From: Candidatus Gastranaerophilales bacterium
Lineage (GTDB): Bacteria; Cyanobacteriota; Vampirovibrionia; Gastranaerophilales; Gastranaerophilaceae
Length of the DNA: 64,000 bases
Direction: 5' to 3'
Assembly: GCA_944325945.1 (NCBI GenBank)
Contig: CALVBW010000018.1
Span: 1 to 64,000, forward strand
The translations under genes and the position numbers were made by a program. This document shows positions 17,619 to 26,439 of this stretch, piece after piece (the stretch's first letter is position 1; each line of letters starts with the position of its first letter). The notes beneath the pieces were generated by a model. It was not told the origin of the DNA and did no database searches. It worked only from the letters and a program-made list of their open reading frames with translations.

Positions 17619-19217
17619 TTAATCTCTATCCAATTTAGCTAACAATTCGTCACAGGCGTATGTATCAAATTTGGTTTGGCTGAGCATATAGGTCTCCGCA
17701 ATCAATAACGCTGTCGGAACCATTGCCGCAACTGCACTTAAAAACATTCCGCCGAGATCTCCGCCCATTTCCTGCATAAAATAAGAAATATTCATTGAAA
17801 ATTCTATAAATATTATGCAGAGACCTATAATGAATGAACGCTGCATATCAACGTCAAGTTTTTTAATGCCCTGTAAACCGTAAATTTCAACACCATGTTT
17901 AAAATAATTGCTGAAACCGTCATTTTTTAATACATTTGACGCCTGAATTTTTTTATTACATAAAAATGCGTTTACAAAAGCAAAGAATGCAAATATAATC
18001 ATAAAAGTTGCCAGAACTAAAAATACGGGAGAAAATCTTAGTCCGGAAATTCTTACCCATCCTGCAGCTTCAGGAAAACACATTGCAAGAGTGTTTGATA
18101 CACCGTAAGCCAAAAACGGTGCGGTCAAAATACCAAGACAAATTTCACCTACTGATTTTATTTGAAGCATAAACAATTTGTCTTTTATATTTCTGATTTT
18201 GGTATTGCTTAAACTGTTGATATATCGCTCAATCCATTGCTGATATTCTTTTACAACAATTTCAAAATCTTCCCGATATTCATATTGGCTCAATTCTTTT
18301 GAAAGTTCGACTTTTGCGCTTTTAAAGTAACCGCAAGCCGCAGCCAGCACCGCGCAGGTGCCTGTAAAGAAAAGTGACATTAATATTGCAAAAAATGTCA
18401 TTGAGCCCGGTGCCAGATAGTACAACAGATTTATCAGGTATATTGCGCCGTAAAATAATACTGACAACACAATCATAATAGTTTCAGCCGCCCTGTTTGA
18501 CGGAGAAATATCTTCAAGTTTATTCTGGAAAAATAAATAAACACCTTGTTTTGCGATGAGTCCTACTCCGTAAACTATTAATGAATACATTAAAACAAGT
18601 TTCATGTTTACCGGCATTTGAATAATGCTGCCGGCATCTTTTAATGATAAACCTGTCAAATAATTAGCTACTCCGAAAGCCAGAACAATTGATGCAACAA
18701 AAAGTGCAATATGCATAACAATTCCGGCTTTTGAATTCATTGAAATTTTACTTTTTAAATCATTTATGGAATATGCGACTTTTTTAGTTATTGCAACGCG
18801 TGCATCTTCAAGTTCTGCTTTGCGTTTTTCGATTTTAAGTTTTGCGGCTGCATTGATATCACTGCCGTATAAATCTTTCAAATCCTGTTCTGTTAAATTT
18901 TCCGGCGTGATTCTTGTACTTGCGGAATCAGAATTGACTTTAATACTTATAAATTCATCGGAATTTTTTACCATAATTTTACAAACTTTGTCTATTTCCA
19001 GACGTTGCGGAAGCGGCTGTCCCTTAAACAGAAAGTCCTGACAATTGAATTGATTTAAAATGGCATACCTGTTGGTATCTTTGTTATATTCAACAGTAAG
19101 CATAAAATCAAAACCCAGATTGATTTTGTAATCATAACCGTCACGTGATGAAATATTGACAAGTTCTTTATCCGCAAAGGTTTTTTCGTTGTTTTTGGTA
19201 ATTATAGTAAAAGTCAT
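17619..19217 (-). CDS. Polytopic membrane protein with N-terminal FHA-like domain
   Basis: A 532-residue protein I do not recognise as a named family. Residues 1-95 are beta-rich and cytosolic; the segment FLFKGQPLPQRLEIDKVCKIMVKNSDEFISI resembles the end of FHA domains (spread over 62-92), but key FHA residues are not clear. A charged helix follows (125-160). About eight membrane helices then occur near 165-190, 205-230, 245-268, 272-296, 352-384, 395-425, 460-482 and 488-512. It has the GGAGAAAC site and lies 9 bases after the VWA gene. It is probably the membrane platform of this operon. Confidence 0.65.
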   Translation of the reverse strand: MTFTIITKNNEKTFADKELVNISSRDGYDYKINLGFDFMLTVEYNKDTNRYAILNQFNCQDFLFKGQPLPQRLEIDKVCKIMVKNSDEFISIKVNSDSASTRITPENLTEQDLKDLYGSDINAAAKLKIEKRKAELEDARVAITKKVAYSINDLKSKISMNSKAGIVMHIALFVASIVLAFGVANYLTGLSLKDAGSIIQMPVNMKLVLMYSLIVYGVGLIAKQGVYLFFQNKLEDISPSNRAAETIMIVLSVLFYGAIYLINLLYYLAPGSMTFFAILMSLFFTGTCAVLAAACGYFKSAKVELSKELSQYEYREDFEIVVKEYQQWIERYINSLSNTKIRNIKDKLFMLQIKSVGEICLGILTAPFLAYGVSNTLAMCFPEAAGWVRISGLRFSPVFLVLATFMIIFAFFAFVNAFLCNKKIQASNVLKNDGFSNYFKHGVEIYGLQGIKKLDVDMQRSFIIGLCIIFIEFSMNISYFMQEMGGDLGGMFLSAVAAMVPTALLIAETYMLSQTKFDTYACDELLAKLDRD

Positions 19218-19226
19218 TTGTTTCTC

Positions 19227-19895
19227 CTATCTTCCGATTGCATCCAAAAGTTTTCTTTGAGATTTAGCCGCTGTTTGTTCGTTTACAACAATTAGTTTTT
19301 TTTCGCCTAAAACAGGTGTCAATTTAGTTTTAACAAGATCTAATTTTTCAGGGTGCGCGTATGCAAATAACATTGAGATTTCAGGTATATATTGTTTTAC
19401 ATTTGCAACGTTTTGCGGCAAAGTTTCCCAGTCAATTTGTTTTGAAATATCACCTTCATTTTCAAGATCGCCGATTACAACAATTGACGGGATATATCCT
19501 TCTTTTTTCATTGTAAGCGAATGCTCAAAAGCTTTTTTAAGTGCTTCGCCGTATGCTGTGCCGTAATCTGATGAGTCAAGTTTTGTAAATTCTTTTAGTG
19601 CATCATTAATAACGGAACCGTCAGTCGGCGCACCTTCATAGATAAGATATGAGCTTTCGGATACACGCAAAATTTTTATCAAATCTTCCGGATCCAGAAT
19701 AGAACATATTGAACGCAGATATTTGATTTCTTCGTCAAGTTTCGCTTGATTTGATGCTGATGAATCTATTACAAAAATTACTGCCGCAGGATGAAATTCA
19801 TCAAGTTTTATATTTTTCAATCCTGTAAATAGTAATTTCCCTAATACACATATAACTAAAATTAAAAAACCGATTATTATTAATCTTTTGTTCAT
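19227..19895 (-). CDS. Membrane-anchored VWA domain protein
   Basis: A 222-residue protein with one N-terminal membrane helix (about 4-25) and a VWA domain outside it. The metal site is present: D44-x-S46-x-S48 (DSSAS), a threonine in DYGTAYGEAL, and an aspartate in VVIGDLENEGD. An AGGAAAA site lies before the ATG. It lies 12 bases after the glycine-zipper protein gene. Small anchored VWA proteins of this type often act as chaperone or switch subunits within membrane complexes; partner unknown. Confidence 0.78.
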   Translation of the reverse strand: MNKRLIIIGFLILVICVLGKLLFTGLKNIKLDEFHPAAVIFVIDSSASNQAKLDEEIKYLRSICSILDPEDLIKILRVSESSYLIYEGAPTDGSVINDALKEFTKLDSSDYGTAYGEALKKAFEHSLTMKKEGYIPSIVVIGDLENEGDISKQIDWETLPQNVANVKQYIPEISMLFAYAHPEKLDLVKTKLTPVLGEKKLIVVNEQTAAKSQRKLLDAIGR

Positions 19896-19907
19896 AAATT
19901 TTTCCTC

Positions 19908-20933
19908 TTAATAGTTTACTACAGCTTTAATATCCTCGTCTATTATAACTTCAAGTTCTGTATATGACGGTATTTCCGCATCAACACCTTTTGCAGCAAC
20001 AGTTGACACAAGTGCAACTCCGCCGGCAATTCCTGCTCCTATAGCGGCACCTGCCCCCATATTATCTCCGGTAAGCAGTGTCCATGCAAGTCCTGCAAGT
20101 GCACCTAATGCTGTTGCCGTTGCAACTTTTGTAATTGAGGATTTTACTTTTCCTTCGTTTGTTACGTCAAAGTCTACTTTTTGAGTAACAAGGTTATATG
20201 TTTTGCCGTCAGGTGTAACAAGTTTATTAAAATCAATCTGTACACTGCCGTTTCTCAGACCTATTTTTGCGTGTTCCGCTTCCGTAAGATTTCCGTATAA
20301 AACGCTTCCCTGCGGTGCTATCAGCATTGAATCTTCTATCCAGTTGCTTTTTAATACCGCAATAATATTATCTCCAACATTTGCTGTGGCTGTATTTATT
20401 GCATGCTGAAGATATACATTCAAAATGGATCCTTTGCCAAGTTTTTTTACTGCTCCGTGTAAGACTTTAGAATTTGAAAGCGTTGTCTTTTTGGGTTGTT
20501 GAGATGTTTGCGGTGATGAAAAAGAGTATGTATTACTTTCTCCTGTGATAGTTTTTTGCGCCACTTTTGAAAAATAATCAAGATGTGTTGTATTTTTGTA
20601 TTCTTGATATGAAATATTTTGCTGCTTTAATTCTTTTAATACGGCTTTATTAAACTTCTTTCCGTCTTCATTTGCTTCTATATAATAGTATAAGTTTTGT
20701 CCGTCGGGTTGTAACACTATAACAACATAATTTTCTTTGTTTTTATTTGATATTGCATAATATGGATTTGTTTTTTGAATTGAGTAATCTTTTTCTGCAA
20801 ATACATTTTTTAAAGTATTGGAAATTGTGTCGACGCCGGTGTTATTAAGGTAATATATTTCTCCGAATGCATAGCACAAATTCGCAGTAAATAAGTAAAA
20901 AAACATTATTAGAAGCGCAAATAGTTTTTTCAT
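19908..20933 (-). CDS. Exported protein with glycine-zipper segment
   Basis: A 341-residue protein with a signal peptide (1-22, ending CYA). The N-terminal domain (25-135) is unknown. The middle (about 155-265) resembles the beta-rich C-terminal part of VirB10/TrbI proteins (IAPQGSVLYGNL, LRNGSVQIDFNKLVTPDGK), a weak fold-level impression. Residues about 275-320 form a glycine zipper (ALGALAGLAW, GAGAAIGAGIAGG) that could insert in a membrane. It overlaps the preceding 69-residue gene by 4 bases (ATGA), so it is translationally coupled. It may be the outer-membrane-facing member of the operon. Confidence 0.65.
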   Translation of the reverse strand: MKKLFALLIMFFYLFTANLCYAFGEIYYLNNTGVDTISNTLKNVFAEKDYSIQKTNPYYAISNKNKENYVVIVLQPDGQNLYYYIEANEDGKKFNKAVLKELKQQNISYQEYKNTTHLDYFSKVAQKTITGESNTYSFSSPQTSQQPKKTTLSNSKVLHGAVKKLGKGSILNVYLQHAINTATANVGDNIIAVLKSNWIEDSMLIAPQGSVLYGNLTEAEHAKIGLRNGSVQIDFNKLVTPDGKTYNLVTQKVDFDVTNEGKVKSSITKVATATALGALAGLAWTLLTGDNMGAGAAIGAGIAGGVALVSTVAAKGVDAEIPSYTELEVIIDEDIKAVVNY

Positions 20934-21139
20934 TTATTCACCTCACGGGTTGTTTGGGTAGTTATGCTTTTTGTTGTCGTAACACTTCCGTCAGTATTAA
21001 TTTTTATAATATATTCAATTATATTAAGCTGAAAAGGTTTATGCATTTTAGGATGAAAAATGCACAAGCAAAGTGTTAAAACTCCTAAAAGAATAACTGA
21101 TGATAAACATAAAATTTTTAAACTTACTTTTTTAGACAT
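20930..21139 (-). CDS. Small single-pass membrane protein, head of the operon
   Basis: A 69-residue protein with a membrane helix (about 8-27) and a short outer tail. It shares its N-terminal architecture with the 251-residue operon member: LCxxIFxPxMHKP followed by Y-x-I-x-I. It looks like that protein without linker and C-terminal domain, either a duplicate or a competing subunit. A TATAAT box on the minus strand at 21159-21164 would start the operon, and GGAAAG precedes the ATG. Confidence 0.65.
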   Translation of the reverse strand: MSKKVSLKILCLSSVILLGVLTLCLCIFHPKMHKPFQLNIIEYIIKINTDGSVTTTKSITTQTTREVNK

Positions 21140-21257
21140 ACTTTCCGAATATTTTTCTTTATTATACTATGAAATAATGTCAATTTTCAATTTTTATGTT
21201 AAAAATATATGAAAAAATTTATATTTTTGTAGTATAATATTTTTATAAATAAATTCT

Positions 21258-21338
21258 GTCGGAGTGGTGGAATGGTAGACACGTACGTTTCAGGTGCGTA
21301 TGAAGAAATTCATGAGGGTTCGAGCCCCTCCTCCGACA
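21258..21338 (+). tRNA. tRNA-Leu (CAG)
   Basis: Acceptor stem GTCGGAG/CTCCGAC, anticodon CAG at 21291-21293 in loop TTCAGGT, and a class II variable arm. CCA is not encoded. TATAAT at 21233-21238 is a likely -10. The next small gene begins 16 bases later and probably shares the transcript. Confidence 0.95.
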
Positions 21339-21354
21339 TTATTTTTGGAGAACT

Positions 21355-21618
21355 ATGAATAATCACGTTAAAACAATTATAAAAATAATCGGGATAATTA
21401 TATGTTTATGTTTGCTTATTGTTATTTCTTATCTGACAATAACAATGAATAAAGCGACTCAGGAAGAGAAAAATACGCAGGTTATTATTACACCTGCCGA
21501 GCAAAAGGTTGTTCCGCAGCCTGAAAAGCCTCAGCCAAAACCGGCTGTCAAAAAACCCATGACACGCGATGAAAATGATATTCCTAAATCCGATTATAAA
21601 GTTCCTGAAATAGGCTAG
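21355..21618 (+). CDS. Small membrane protein behind tRNA-Leu
   Basis: An 87-residue protein with one membrane helix (about 8-30) and a Pro/Lys/Gln-rich tail (VVPQPEKPQPKPAVKKP). TTGGAGAA precedes the ATG. It has no promoter of its own in the 16 bases after the tRNA, so it is likely read from the tRNA promoter. Function unknown. Confidence 0.7.
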   Translation: MNNHVKTIIKIIGIIICLCLLIVISYLTITMNKATQEEKNTQVIITPAEQKVVPQPEKPQPKPAVKKPMTRDENDIPKSDYKVPEIG

Positions 21619-21627
21619 ATTTTCAGG

Positions 21628-21957
21628 TTATATTCTGCTTATTCCGAGTGTAAACAGCGACAATACTATTGAGCCGATTAATGCGCTTAAAAATCCTTCA
21701 ACTTCAAACCCCGGTGTTATATAGCCTGCAAGCATCAAAAGCAGCGCATTTATTACAAGACTGAATAATCCAAGAGTCAAAATGTTTATCGGCAATGTAA
21801 TTATCTGTAAAAAGGGTTTTATAAAAGTATTAATTAATGCAATTATTACAACCACAAACATTGCATTAAGAAAACTTGAAACTTCAATTCCGGGTATTAC
21901 CCATGAAGTAAATATTAATGCCAGTGTATAAAGTAACCATCTTAAAAATATTTCCAT
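21628..21957 (-). CDS. Phage-holin-4-like membrane protein (YvlD/DUF360 type)
   Basis: A 109-residue protein with four predicted membrane helices and the family pattern RWLLYTLAL, ALINTFIKPFLQIITLPIN and LGLFSLVINALLLMLAGYI. Despite the family name, these proteins are ordinary chromosomal membrane proteins, not phage lysis holins; some belong to envelope-stress regulons. GGAGACAT precedes the ATG. It is convergent with the small membrane protein at 21355. Confidence 0.88.
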   Translation of the reverse strand: MEIFLRWLLYTLALIFTSWVIPGIEVSSFLNAMFVVVIIALINTFIKPFLQIITLPINILTLGLFSLVINALLLMLAGYITPGFEVEGFLSALIGSIVLSLFTLGISRI

Positions 21958-22099
21958 AAATGTCTCCTTTTTTTAAATTATATAATTACATATATGAATT
22001 TTAATCGCCGGGTAGTATTGGTTTGTTTAATAAACTAAATAGTGATATTTTTTTAAATGTTTATGTTACACTTATTATGTAATAACCGGACTTTTTAAA

Positions 22100-22777
22100 A
22101 TGATAAAGGGAATAAATCATACATCTGAATATACAACGCTTAATTCGTTTTCCAGTAATAGGAATGCTAAAAATGGTTATTTATCTTACCGTTATCATAA
22201 AATGCGTGAAAGTGAAAGGAATGAATCTATTCGTGCTCTTACCGGTGCAATTGTCGGAACGGCAATCCCGCTTTTAACGTTAGCTAAAAAACAGCGAAAA
22301 AATATTTTAAACATGAAATACGGCTTGAAAGAGATTGCCGGGATAAGCGCAGGCAGCATAATAGGCGGTGTCGCAGGCGGTATGATCGGTGCTGATAAAT
22401 TTGACAGAAAACAAAAAGTTAATGAAGGTATATTCCAATTTATGAATGCAGCGGTTCCTCCTGTTGTCGTTTTCGGATTGACGAAATTGACTGAAAAAAT
22501 TAAACCGTTAAATAATGTTTATGGAAAAATAGGTGCAATTTTTACGGGACTTTTAGCAGGGATGTTCGGTGCCGCAAAATTGTCAAATTTAATTTGCGAT
22601 CCTTATGACAGAGTTCCGGATCGCAAGCTTACAATGAAAGATTCACTGGCTAATATAGACGATGCCATCGGCGCACTCGCAATGACAGATATTCCGGTAT
22701 TAAAAAAGGTACCTGTAGCCTCACTTTTACCGCCAATATATGTATTATGCGGATATAGAGCCGGTGAAAGTAATTAA
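22100..22777 (+). CDS. Unknown membrane protein
   Basis: A 225-residue protein with a polar N-terminus (1-45) and three to four hydrophobic, glycine/alanine-rich segments (about 46-62, 78-98, 118-134, 142-162). The segment SAGSIIGGVAGGMIGADKFDR is a glycine zipper. No family recognised. It overlaps the convergent gene at its 3' end by 4 bases. Confidence 0.65.
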   Translation: MIKGINHTSEYTTLNSFSSNRNAKNGYLSYRYHKMRESERNESIRALTGAIVGTAIPLLTLAKKQRKNILNMKYGLKEIAGISAGSIIGGVAGGMIGADKFDRKQKVNEGIFQFMNAAVPPVVVFGLTKLTEKIKPLNNVYGKIGAIFTGLLAGMFGAAKLSNLICDPYDRVPDRKLTMKDSLANIDDAIGALAMTDIPVLKKVPVASLLPPIYVLCGYRAGESN

Positions 22778-23115
22778 TTCTCCGTGTGTTTTATTTTTAT
22801 ATGTCCGTCATCCTGAATTAATTCCATGTCAGGTTTCTTTTTAGAAGTTCCCAGTTCAATTTTAGGCGGTTGTTTTAAATTTTGAATTTCTTCAAATTCA
22901 GCTTGAATTTCTTCCGGACTTTCATTACGTTTTTCTACCGGATTGTCAAATGCATCCGTAAATCTTCTGTAATCATAATAATCATTTTTTTGGAAAGTCT
23001 GCTGCTGGATTATTTGTAGCGGCATCCCTGCAGGGTTTACATCAACACCCGGATAGGAATATGCGGTTAAGACAGACGTAAATATTGCTGCTGATAATAA
23101 AACAATCTTTTTCAT
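22774..23115 (-). CDS. Small secreted protein, unknown
   Basis: A 113-residue protein with a signal peptide (1-20, ending AYS) and an acidic, Pro/Gln/Glu-rich mature part. No domain recognised. It starts 9 bases after the SIMPL gene, so they form one operon, which hints at a joint periplasmic role. Confidence 0.65.
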   Translation of the reverse strand: MKKIVLLSAAIFTSVLTAYSYPGVDVNPAGMPLQIIQQQTFQKNDYYDYRRFTDAFDNPVEKRNESPEEIQAEFEEIQNLKQPPKIELGTSKKKPDMELIQDDGHIKIKHTEN

Positions 23116-23124
23116 ACTAATCCT

Positions 23125-23847
23125 TTACTTAATTTTAAATACGACATTTGCAACTGCAGTTACTTTTTTGTCTATTGTAGATGTATCATTTATACCCATG
23201 TCGGAAACGTTTGTGGAATCAACATCTGTAATTTGAAAGACACCCATTTTTACTGATTGAATTTTCCCGACTTTATTATGCGTAGCTTTTAACATGGCAG
23301 ACGCACGATCTTTTGCATCTGTAGTGGCTTCGCCCAATAATTTAACTTTTAATTCAGGAAGTTTTGAATAGAAATATGATGCTACATTTACATTTATATC
23401 TATACCTTTATCTAAAAGACTCTGAATATCTATTGAAAGTTCTTTTATTTTATTAACATCATTGGATGTGATTTCAACAGGCTGGCTAAGTTTATAATAA
23501 TCTACTTCATTTGTATAGCTATGGGTTACGTTATTGTATTTATAAGTATAATAACCGTTATAAGTCTTTACATCAATATTTTGGATGCCTTTATCTTTCA
23601 AATAATTTTTCACGACAGGCAGTTGTTTTTTCATAAGATTATATGCTTCAGCTTTAGATTTTGCCTGAATATTAATATCAAAAGAAAGTTTTCCCGAATC
23701 GGATTTTACAATTTCATAAGCGGATCCGGTGACAGTAATTCCTTCACGTGAAAGTGAATTAGTTGCATATTTTGTAGCACAAAAAAGCCCGCACGCCAAA
23801 ATTACCGCTAATAATGTCAATTGATATTTTTCCAATTTTTCAAACAT
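23125..23847 (-). CDS. SIMPL domain (DUF541) protein
   Basis: A 240-residue exported or anchored protein. One hydrophobic segment (about 10-28) is followed by the SIMPL pattern: REGITVTGSAYEIVKSDSGKLSF, a middle helix, YKLSQPVEITSNDVNKI, and ATTDAKDRASAMLKATHNKVGKI near 175-200. Family members are periplasmic or outer-membrane proteins of unclear function, some linked to oxidative stress. AAGGAG precedes the ATG. Confidence 0.88.
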   Translation of the reverse strand: MFEKLEKYQLTLLAVILACGLFCATKYATNSLSREGITVTGSAYEIVKSDSGKLSFDINIQAKSKAEAYNLMKKQLPVVKNYLKDKGIQNIDVKTYNGYYTYKYNNVTHSYTNEVDYYKLSQPVEITSNDVNKIKELSIDIQSLLDKGIDINVNVASYFYSKLPELKVKLLGEATTDAKDRASAMLKATHNKVGKIQSVKMGVFQITDVDSTNVSDMGINDTSTIDKKVTAVANVVFKIK

Positions 23848-23901
23848 AATACACTCCTTTTAAATTATAATAACATAAATAGTCTGTTTTTACCATAGAA
23901 G

Positions 23902-25206
23902 TTAAAATATTATAACAGAAAGTAAAGCAAATAAAATTAGCGGTATGTTGTAATGTAAAAATGTCGGAATGCAGGTATCCCATATGTGATTGTGCTGTCC
24001 GTCGGCATCAAGACCTGCTGTAGGTCCGAGAGTTGTGTCGGATGCAGGAGAACCGGCATCGCCCAGAGCAGCCGCAGCAGCTATTACAATAACAGATGCC
24101 GGCAGGCTGAATCCCAAATTTATACATATCGGTACATATAAAACAGCCAGAATCGGTATAGTTCCGAATGATGTTCCTATGCCCATAGTTACAAACAATC
24201 CGACAAAAAGCATCATCGCAGCTGCAATCAATTTGTTTCCGGCCATAAACGGCGTAATTGCACTGACAAGAGCTTCTACTCCGCCGGTTTCTTTCAAAAC
24301 ATATGCAAATCCGGCAGCGACAAGCATTACAAATGCAACATATCCCATCATACCTATTCCTTCATTAATAAGTTTGTCCATTTTGTCATGGTCAATTGCT
24401 TTTGTCCCGAATATTATTCCCAGACCAACAAGTGCACCCAATGGCAAAGAATTCGTCCACAATTGAATAACAAGTGTCATGAATGCTGCAAATAAGGTTA
24501 TGTAATGATTTTTATTAAATTTTAAATTTTCTGTTTCATTATATCCTGATATTTTAATATCTTCATAAACTCTCGGCTTTCGGTAAGATAAAAATATCGC
24601 CACGAAAAGCCCGACGGTCATTGCAATTCCTAAAAACCATGTATAATGCCATATATCAGATTTCGCAATTGTAATGCCGTTTTGTGTCATATTGTCCGCT
24701 AAGAGTCCCTGAAATATAAGCCCGAAACCTGCAGGGACAACTATATATGGTGTTTTAAGACCATATGCAAGCGCACATGCAATTGCACGTCTGTCAATTT
24801 TTAATTTGTTCATTATATGCAAAAGCGGTGGAATTAAAATCGGAATAAAAGCAATATGTACAGGTATAAGGTTTTGTGAGAGTATTGCAATACACGTCAA
24901 TATTGCGATTAATAAATATTTATTTGATTTTATTATGCTGCCGATTTTTTTAGCAAGAAGCGGAGCCAACCCTGTATGAGTCATTGATGCGGCAAATGCA
25001 CCGAGTAATATATAACTCAATGCGGTTTCCGAATTGCCGCCCATGCCTGTTATAAAAATATGCATGATATCACGTATGGGAATATGTCCCATAAGACCTC
25101 CGGCAATAGCTGATATCATAATTGCAAGGAGTACATTAACCTTTGAAAGGCATAATATGCATAATAAAATTACTGATACGACTACAGGGTTAAGTAATAT
25201 TTCCAT
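23902..25206 (-). CDS. YuiF-like Na+/H+ antiporter-family transporter
   Basis: A 434-residue, about 11-helix inner-membrane transporter. It matches the Na+/H+ antiporter (NhaC-like/YuiF) family: LIPVHIAFIPILIPPLLHIMNKL, GLKTPYIVVPAGFGLIFQ and the C-terminal GDAGSPASDTTLGPTAGLDADGQHNH motif. A Bacillus relative has been linked to histidine uptake, so an amino acid substrate is possible. The start lies 22 bases after the MCE gene on the same strand. Confidence 0.85.
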   Translation of the reverse strand: MEILLNPVVVSVILLCILCLSKVNVLLAIMISAIAGGLMGHIPIRDIMHIFITGMGGNSETALSYILLGAFAASMTHTGLAPLLAKKIGSIIKSNKYLLIAILTCIAILSQNLIPVHIAFIPILIPPLLHIMNKLKIDRRAIACALAYGLKTPYIVVPAGFGLIFQGLLADNMTQNGITIAKSDIWHYTWFLGIAMTVGLFVAIFLSYRKPRVYEDIKISGYNETENLKFNKNHYITLFAAFMTLVIQLWTNSLPLGALVGLGIIFGTKAIDHDKMDKLINEGIGMMGYVAFVMLVAAGFAYVLKETGGVEALVSAITPFMAGNKLIAAAMMLFVGLFVTMGIGTSFGTIPILAVLYVPICINLGFSLPASVIVIAAAAALGDAGSPASDTTLGPTAGLDADGQHNHIWDTCIPTFLHYNIPLILFALLSVIIF

Positions 25207-25228
25207 AGCCCGAGTATATCATAAAAAA

Positions 25229-26143
25229 TTACGGACAGCATTTTTTCTTTTTCACAGGTTGTCCCATTAAAAGTCTCATAAGCCCAAGACGCTTTTGCAA
25301 GGTTTCTAAAATCCCCTGAGAAATTTGTGTTACATTACACATAGTGGTATTAACATCTACAATCGTTGCATCAATATAAGGCATCATTTGGTTTAAGTTT
25401 TCGCTGATGTCTTTGAGATTTCGGGTAGCTTCGTCAACATTTGCGGAAGAACCTTCAAAACCTGTTGTAGTATTGTCAAGTCTTTGTTGGGAAAGAGAAT
25501 TGTTCATTCGCAAAGACACTTCCTGCAGATTATTTGTAGTTTTTGATAAATTGGTTGAGGCATCTAAAATATTGGGTCTGTTTTCGGCAAGAATATCGTT
25601 AAGAGTTATAAAAATTGTGTTCAAGGAGTCGCTCGTATCTTTTAGACTGCCTAAAAGCTCATCTATTCCTTCGCTTATATCATCAAGGGTTCCTTTATCA
25701 GCCTGCTGTGAAATTAATGTGTTCCAATCAAGAGAGGTTTTTCCTTTTAAATAAGAACCGGTTTTTAGATAATAAATCGAAGGTGAATCCGGATATTCTA
25801 ATTCTATATAGTCAAATCTGCCTTCTTTTTCGCCTTTGTCGATTTTTTTGACAAGGGCAGTTGTATTCTTAGGGAGTTTTAAATCTTTATAATCAAGTAC
25901 AACTTTTACAAGAGTATGCTTGAAATTTTTATCCGGTTTAATACTTCTCGTCCGACCTACTCTGAATCCTTTATAATATACTGGCATGTTTGATTCAAAC
26001 GGCGCCAATTCGTCAAATTGTATTGTAATATAAATATTTGTCAGCATTTTAAAAACAATATATATAATACTTAAAATGAACAGAGTTAAAAATATTGTTA
26101 AAAATTTTTTTCGTTTAGTTATATCAAAAAAATTATTATTCAT
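25229..26143 (-). CDS. MCE/MlaD family lipid-transport protein
   Basis: A 304-residue anchored periplasmic protein. One membrane helix (about 13-32) is followed by an MCE domain (about 35-120) with the YYKGFRVGRTRSI motif, then a long helical region (about 150-285) rich in N/T/S heptads. MCE proteins form hexameric rings or tubes that move phospholipids between membranes. No MlaE permease or MlaF ATPase gene is near, so partners must lie elsewhere. The C-terminal KKKKCCP is unusual. Confidence 0.82.
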   Translation of the reverse strand: MNNNFFDITKRKKFLTIFLTLFILSIIYIVFKMLTNIYITIQFDELAPFESNMPVYYKGFRVGRTRSIKPDKNFKHTLVKVVLDYKDLKLPKNTTALVKKIDKGEKEGRFDYIELEYPDSPSIYYLKTGSYLKGKTSLDWNTLISQQADKGTLDDISEGIDELLGSLKDTSDSLNTIFITLNDILAENRPNILDASTNLSKTTNNLQEVSLRMNNSLSQQRLDNTTTGFEGSSANVDEATRNLKDISENLNQMMPYIDATIVDVNTTMCNVTQISQGILETLQKRLGLMRLLMGQPVKKKKCCP

Positions 26144-26439
26144 AAAATAATTATAAAAATTGTTCGGATTATAACTATTACCTGAAGGTATACTTGTTTA
26201 GAATATTTTTTGAACACAACAATAGGTCATATAGGTAATTGTTAATTTTTGTTATAAGGAGTTTAATATAATTAAATCTTTTTCATACTTCCAGCTATTC
26301 TTAATTCAACGAGCCTATTATTAGGCTCTTTTTTTAAGTATAAAAATTATATGAAATTTATGTAAACAAAAATTCAAATACTCTTTATTTTATGGAAGCA
26401 TTATTCAATAATAGAGCTATACCATAAAAGGAGTATTTA
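26144..26439. other. Intergenic region with an orphan plus-strand terminator
   Basis: No gene recognised in these 296 bases between divergent genes. A strong plus-strand terminator (26311-26335) sits here without an upstream plus gene. Before it, AAGGAG (around 26260) is followed by ATA and 17 sense codons ending at TAG in the terminator stem; ATA is not a normal start. A small RNA or leader upstream of the AsmA gene is possible. Confidence 0.4.
26311..26335 (+). terminator. Orphan Rho-independent terminator
   Basis: The stem GAGCCT/AGGCTC has a 6-base loop and seven Ts on the plus strand. No T run exists on the minus side, so it works rightward. Confidence 0.8.

Noticed and set aside
21628-21957. 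Phage holin implying a prophage
   Set aside because: The family name is historical; no other phage genes are near.
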